Below, piece after piece: positions 6,518 to 8,040 of a stretch of DNA of 8,040 nucleotides. Both the position numbers and the translations under genes were made by a program. Source of the DNA: Actinomycetes bacterium (GTDB lineage: Bacteria > Actinomycetota > Acidimicrobiia > Acidimicrobiales > Acidimicrobiaceae); assembly GCA_021819025.1 (NCBI GenBank), contig JAKASN010000063.1, positions 1 through 8,040 of the forward strand, given 5' to 3'. Under the pieces are notes generated by a model. The model was given only the letters and a program-made list of their open reading frames with translations. It did no database searches and was not told the origin of the DNA. Each line of letters opens with the position of its first letter. Within the stretch, counting starts at the first letter, position 1.

Positions 6518-6526
6518 GAGGGAGAG
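6518..6526 (+). promoter_or_regulatory. Ribosome binding site deciding the dipeptidase start
   Basis: GAGGGAGAG lies about 10 bases before ATG 6536. It favours this start over an in-frame TTG at 6479, which would add 19 low-complexity residues rich in Arg and His. Confidence 0.5.
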
Positions 6527-6535
6527 ACCATCCTC

Positions 6536-7174
6536 ATGGACGACCCGACCGTCACCAACATTCCCGTCGATGAGTGCGCAGAGGGCTTGATCGACCTTGG
6601 TCTAAGCCCGCTTCTGATGATTGATAACCGCCTCGCCGACGACAAAGGTCGCTACCGCCTCGTGCGGGCGGGCTTGGCAGAGCGCCTCGTTCGAGCCGCC
6701 GAGAGCTTGCCCGACGAGCTCCGCCTTCTCATCGTCGAAGGCTACCGACCCGTGGAGCTCCAGGAGAAGTACTTTAATCAATACGCGGCTGCCCTGCCCA
6801 AGCAATACCCAGGAATTACCGAGAGCGAGATCCACTCCCTGGCGAGCCGATACGTCGCTCCCCCTTTCGATATTCCCCCTCACTGCGCAGGAGCAGCGGT
6901 GGATCTCACCTTGGCCTGGGCCGACGGCACTGAACTCGATATGGGCACCCAGATCAACGCTTCGCCTGAAGACAGCGGTGGCCGCTGCTACGTCCACTCC
7001 TTGGAGATCTCCCAAGAGCAACGATCGAATCGCATCCTGCTCATTTCAGCGTTGAGGAGCGCCGGTCTGGTAAATTACCCCACGGAGTGGTGGCACTGGT
7101 CCTACGGAGATAGATATTGGGCACTTATCTCCGGGGCGCCCGTGGCAATCTACGGACTGATCGACACCGATTAA
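6536..7174 (+). CDS. ddpX: VanX/DdpX-type D-alanyl-D-alanine dipeptidase (peptidase M15D)
   Basis: 212 residues from ATG 6536, close to VanX (about 202). VEGYRP carries Arg71, the transition-state Arg of VanX. PPHCAGAAVDLTL (114-126) has the zinc ligands His116 and Asp123. TEWWHWSYGD (183-192) has the catalytic Glu184 and third zinc ligand His187. These zinc enzymes hydrolyse D-Ala-D-Ala to free D-Ala. VanX does so in vancomycin resistance, and DdpX in E. coli lets cells use the dipeptide as nutrient. With a permease and a D-amino-acid flavoenzyme upstream, and no vanH or vanA, nutrient use or wall recycling is the better reading. As I recall the VanX structure, Ser114 and Asp142 contact the substrate; here these are Pro114 and Asn141, so specificity may be shifted. 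It has no signal peptide, so it is cytoplasmic. The gene begins 75 bases after the flavoenzyme stop, probably in the same transcript. Confidence 0.88.
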   Translation: MDDPTVTNIPVDECAEGLIDLGLSPLLMIDNRLADDKGRYRLVRAGLAERLVRAAESLPDELRLLIVEGYRPVELQEKYFNQYAAALPKQYPGITESEIHSLASRYVAPPFDIPPHCAGAAVDLTLAWADGTELDMGTQINASPEDSGGRCYVHSLEISQEQRSNRILLISALRSAGLVNYPTEWWHWSYGDRYWALISGAPVAIYGLIDTD

Positions 7175-7193
7175 CCAGGATCCCGCGATCAGG

Positions 7194-7233
7194 GGAGCGG
7201 CGCGATACCTTAGCGAAGAGGCTGCGCCGCTCC
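7194..7233 (+). terminator. Strong hairpin ending the permease-flavoenzyme-dipeptidase operon
   Basis: A perfect 10-bp GC-rich inverted repeat, GGAGCGGCGC / GCGCCGCTCC, encloses a 20-base loop that can form a small inner stem (CCTT/GAGG). It begins 20 bases after the dipeptidase stop and ends 66 bases before the regulator gene. No T-run follows, so it may be a U-less terminator or a 3'-end stabiliser. Confidence 0.6.
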
Positions 7234-7260
7234 GGCGAAGGTCGCGTTGCGCTGGCTTTC

Positions 7261-7289
7261 TTGGCTCACCTGCCTACTTCGGATATGGT
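7261..7289 (+). promoter_or_regulatory. Possible promoter of the GntR regulator gene (near-leaderless)
   Basis: TTGGCT (7261-7266) and TATGGT (7284-7289) are spaced by exactly 17 bases, each matching 4 of 6 sigma-70 consensus bases. Transcription would start near 7296, 3-4 bases before the ATG, which fits the absence of a Shine-Dalgarno sequence. Confidence 0.4.
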
Positions 7290-7299
7290 GTAGTGCAGC

Positions 7300-8040
7300 A
7301 TGGAAGACCAAGAAGCAGCCAAGCGGCAATATCCGGTAATTGCCATCAATGACATCGTCGGCTCGGTGCGGCTCCAAACCGCGCCTGAGCAGATTGCGGA
7401 TCGCATTTTGGCTGCAATTGCGGTGGGAATTCTCTATCCCGGCGACAAATTGCCTTCCGAGCGCGAGCTAACCAATATCCTCGACGTGAGTCGAACCACG
7501 CTTCGCCAAGCGATTAGTCGCCTCTCTGCACTTGGAGTACTCGAGGCGCGCCGCGGTAGACAGGGAGGGACTTTCGTCCGCGAGTTACGGCCGCGCTCGC
7601 TCGAATCGGCAGCCGTATTGAGGGCGCTCGGTCCGATATGGGACCAGCTCGAGGCGATGCTCGACTACCGCAATCTTGTCCAACAGATGATCGCCAAGGC
7701 GGCCGCGCGCCGGCGCAACGACGCGGACTGCGCCGCGATGACGGTGGCGCTGGCGGCATATAGCAGAGCTAAGTCGTCCACCGAATCCCGCCATGCTGAC
7801 CACGCGCTTCACGAAGCCATCGCCCATGCCTCCAAGAATGCCTATTTGGTGCAGCTGAATCGGGAGCTTGCTACTGGGGCGAATCTGGGTTTCACTTCGC
7901 ATCCTTACTCAGCCGAACTGCATGATCGCGCACTTGCTCAACACCGCGCTCTCGTTCAGGCAATATTAGACGGCAACGCCGATGTGGCGGAGCGCCTTGC
8001 CGAAGAGCACTTCCTCGTCACCAGCACCCAACCGTGGCGC
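7300..8040 (+). CDS. GntR-family transcriptional regulator, FadR/FCD subfamily (3' end cut by window)
   Basis: 247 codons are visible without a stop, close to the full length of a FadR-type regulator. The winged helix-turn-helix spans about residues 25-95, with PGDKLPSERELTNILDVSRT (47-66) and TLRQAISRLSALGVLEARRG as recognition helix and wing, then GGTFV. The FCD ligand domain follows from about residue 107. It has Asp167 and His171 in HADHALHEAIAHASKN, then His215 in AQHRALVQAI and His237 in AEEHF, the usual metal-binding set. Such regulators form dimers, bind carboxylates such as pyruvate, lactate or other organic acids, and then release DNA. The position after a D-amino-acid utilisation operon suggests it controls that operon. 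An in-frame TAG at 7291-7293 leaves ATG 7300 as the first possible start. No Shine-Dalgarno is seen. The hairpin before it and its own candidate promoter suggest separate transcription. Confidence 0.88.
   Translation, partial: MEDQEAAKRQYPVIAINDIVGSVRLQTAPEQIADRILAAIAVGILYPGDKLPSERELTNILDVSRTTLRQAISRLSALGVLEARRGRQGGTFVRELRPRSLESAAVLRALGPIWDQLEAMLDYRNLVQQMIAKAAARRRNDADCAAMTVALAAYSRAKSSTESRHADHALHEAIAHASKNAYLVQLNRELATGANLGFTSHPYSAELHDRALAQHRALVQAILDGNADVAERLAEEHFLVTSTQPWR

Noticed and set aside
6479..6535. TTG start extending the dipeptidase by 19 codons
   Set aside because: The extension is not family-like and the Shine-Dalgarno sequence serves ATG 6536, which gives a VanX-like length and zinc-ligand numbering.
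6536..7174. Vancomycin-resistance gene cluster
   Set aside because: Only a VanX-type dipeptidase is present; there is no VanH dehydrogenase, VanA/B ligase or VanRS in the window, and its neighbours are catabolic.
7585..7902. Minus-strand ORFs at 7514-7759 and 7585-7902
   Set aside because: They lie antisense to the GntR gene, whose translation shows clear DNA-binding and FCD motifs; the antisense products show none.

Overview
The window reads as ordinary chromosomal DNA of a fairly GC-rich bacterium. The actinobacterial-style coding, GTG starts, lack of U-tracts after hairpins and a possibly leaderless regulator gene suggest Actinomycetota. An acidimicrobial-type lineage is possible, but the sequence alone cannot settle this. 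I see no rRNA, tRNA, CRISPR array, insertion sequence or phage gene.

The left half (1-3407) is on the minus strand. Read in the direction of transcription it holds a VOC-family metalloenzyme (2883-3407), a NYN/PIN-like putative RNase (2145-2693), a secreted lipoprotein of the phosphoesterase/SapM-like family (962-1996), about 580 bases with no confident gene (one weak ORF at 538-903), and the first 126 residues of a radical-SAM enzyme of the anaerobic sulfatase-maturase type, cut off by the window edge at position 1. The gaps between these genes are 140-580 bases and several contain hairpins, so they are more likely separate transcripts than one operon.

A 366-base divergent intergenic region (3408-3773) separates this block from the plus-strand block. 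The plus-strand block starts with a tightly coupled set: an APC-superfamily amino-acid permease (3774-5207), a DadA-type FAD-dependent D-amino-acid dehydrogenase/oxidase (5210-6460, 2 bases after the permease stop) and a VanX/DdpX-type zinc D-Ala-D-Ala dipeptidase (6536-7174). A strong hairpin (7194-7233) follows. A GntR/FadR-type regulator (7300 onwards) then runs off the right edge.

The best biological reading is a D-amino-acid scavenging cassette. The permease imports D-amino acids or small peptides, the dipeptidase splits D-Ala-D-Ala-like dipeptides derived from peptidoglycan, the flavoenzyme deaminates the D-amino acid to a 2-oxo acid, and the FadR-type regulator responds to a carboxylate metabolite. 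There are no vanH/vanA genes, so this is catabolism and not glycopeptide resistance. Two substrate-binding positions of the dipeptidase appear to differ from VanX, so its exact substrate is open. No wholly new system is evident. The most notable points are the combination of permease, flavoenzyme and dipeptidase, the altered dipeptidase pocket, the sulfatase-maturase with no visible sulfatase, and the set of U-less hairpins at gene ends.
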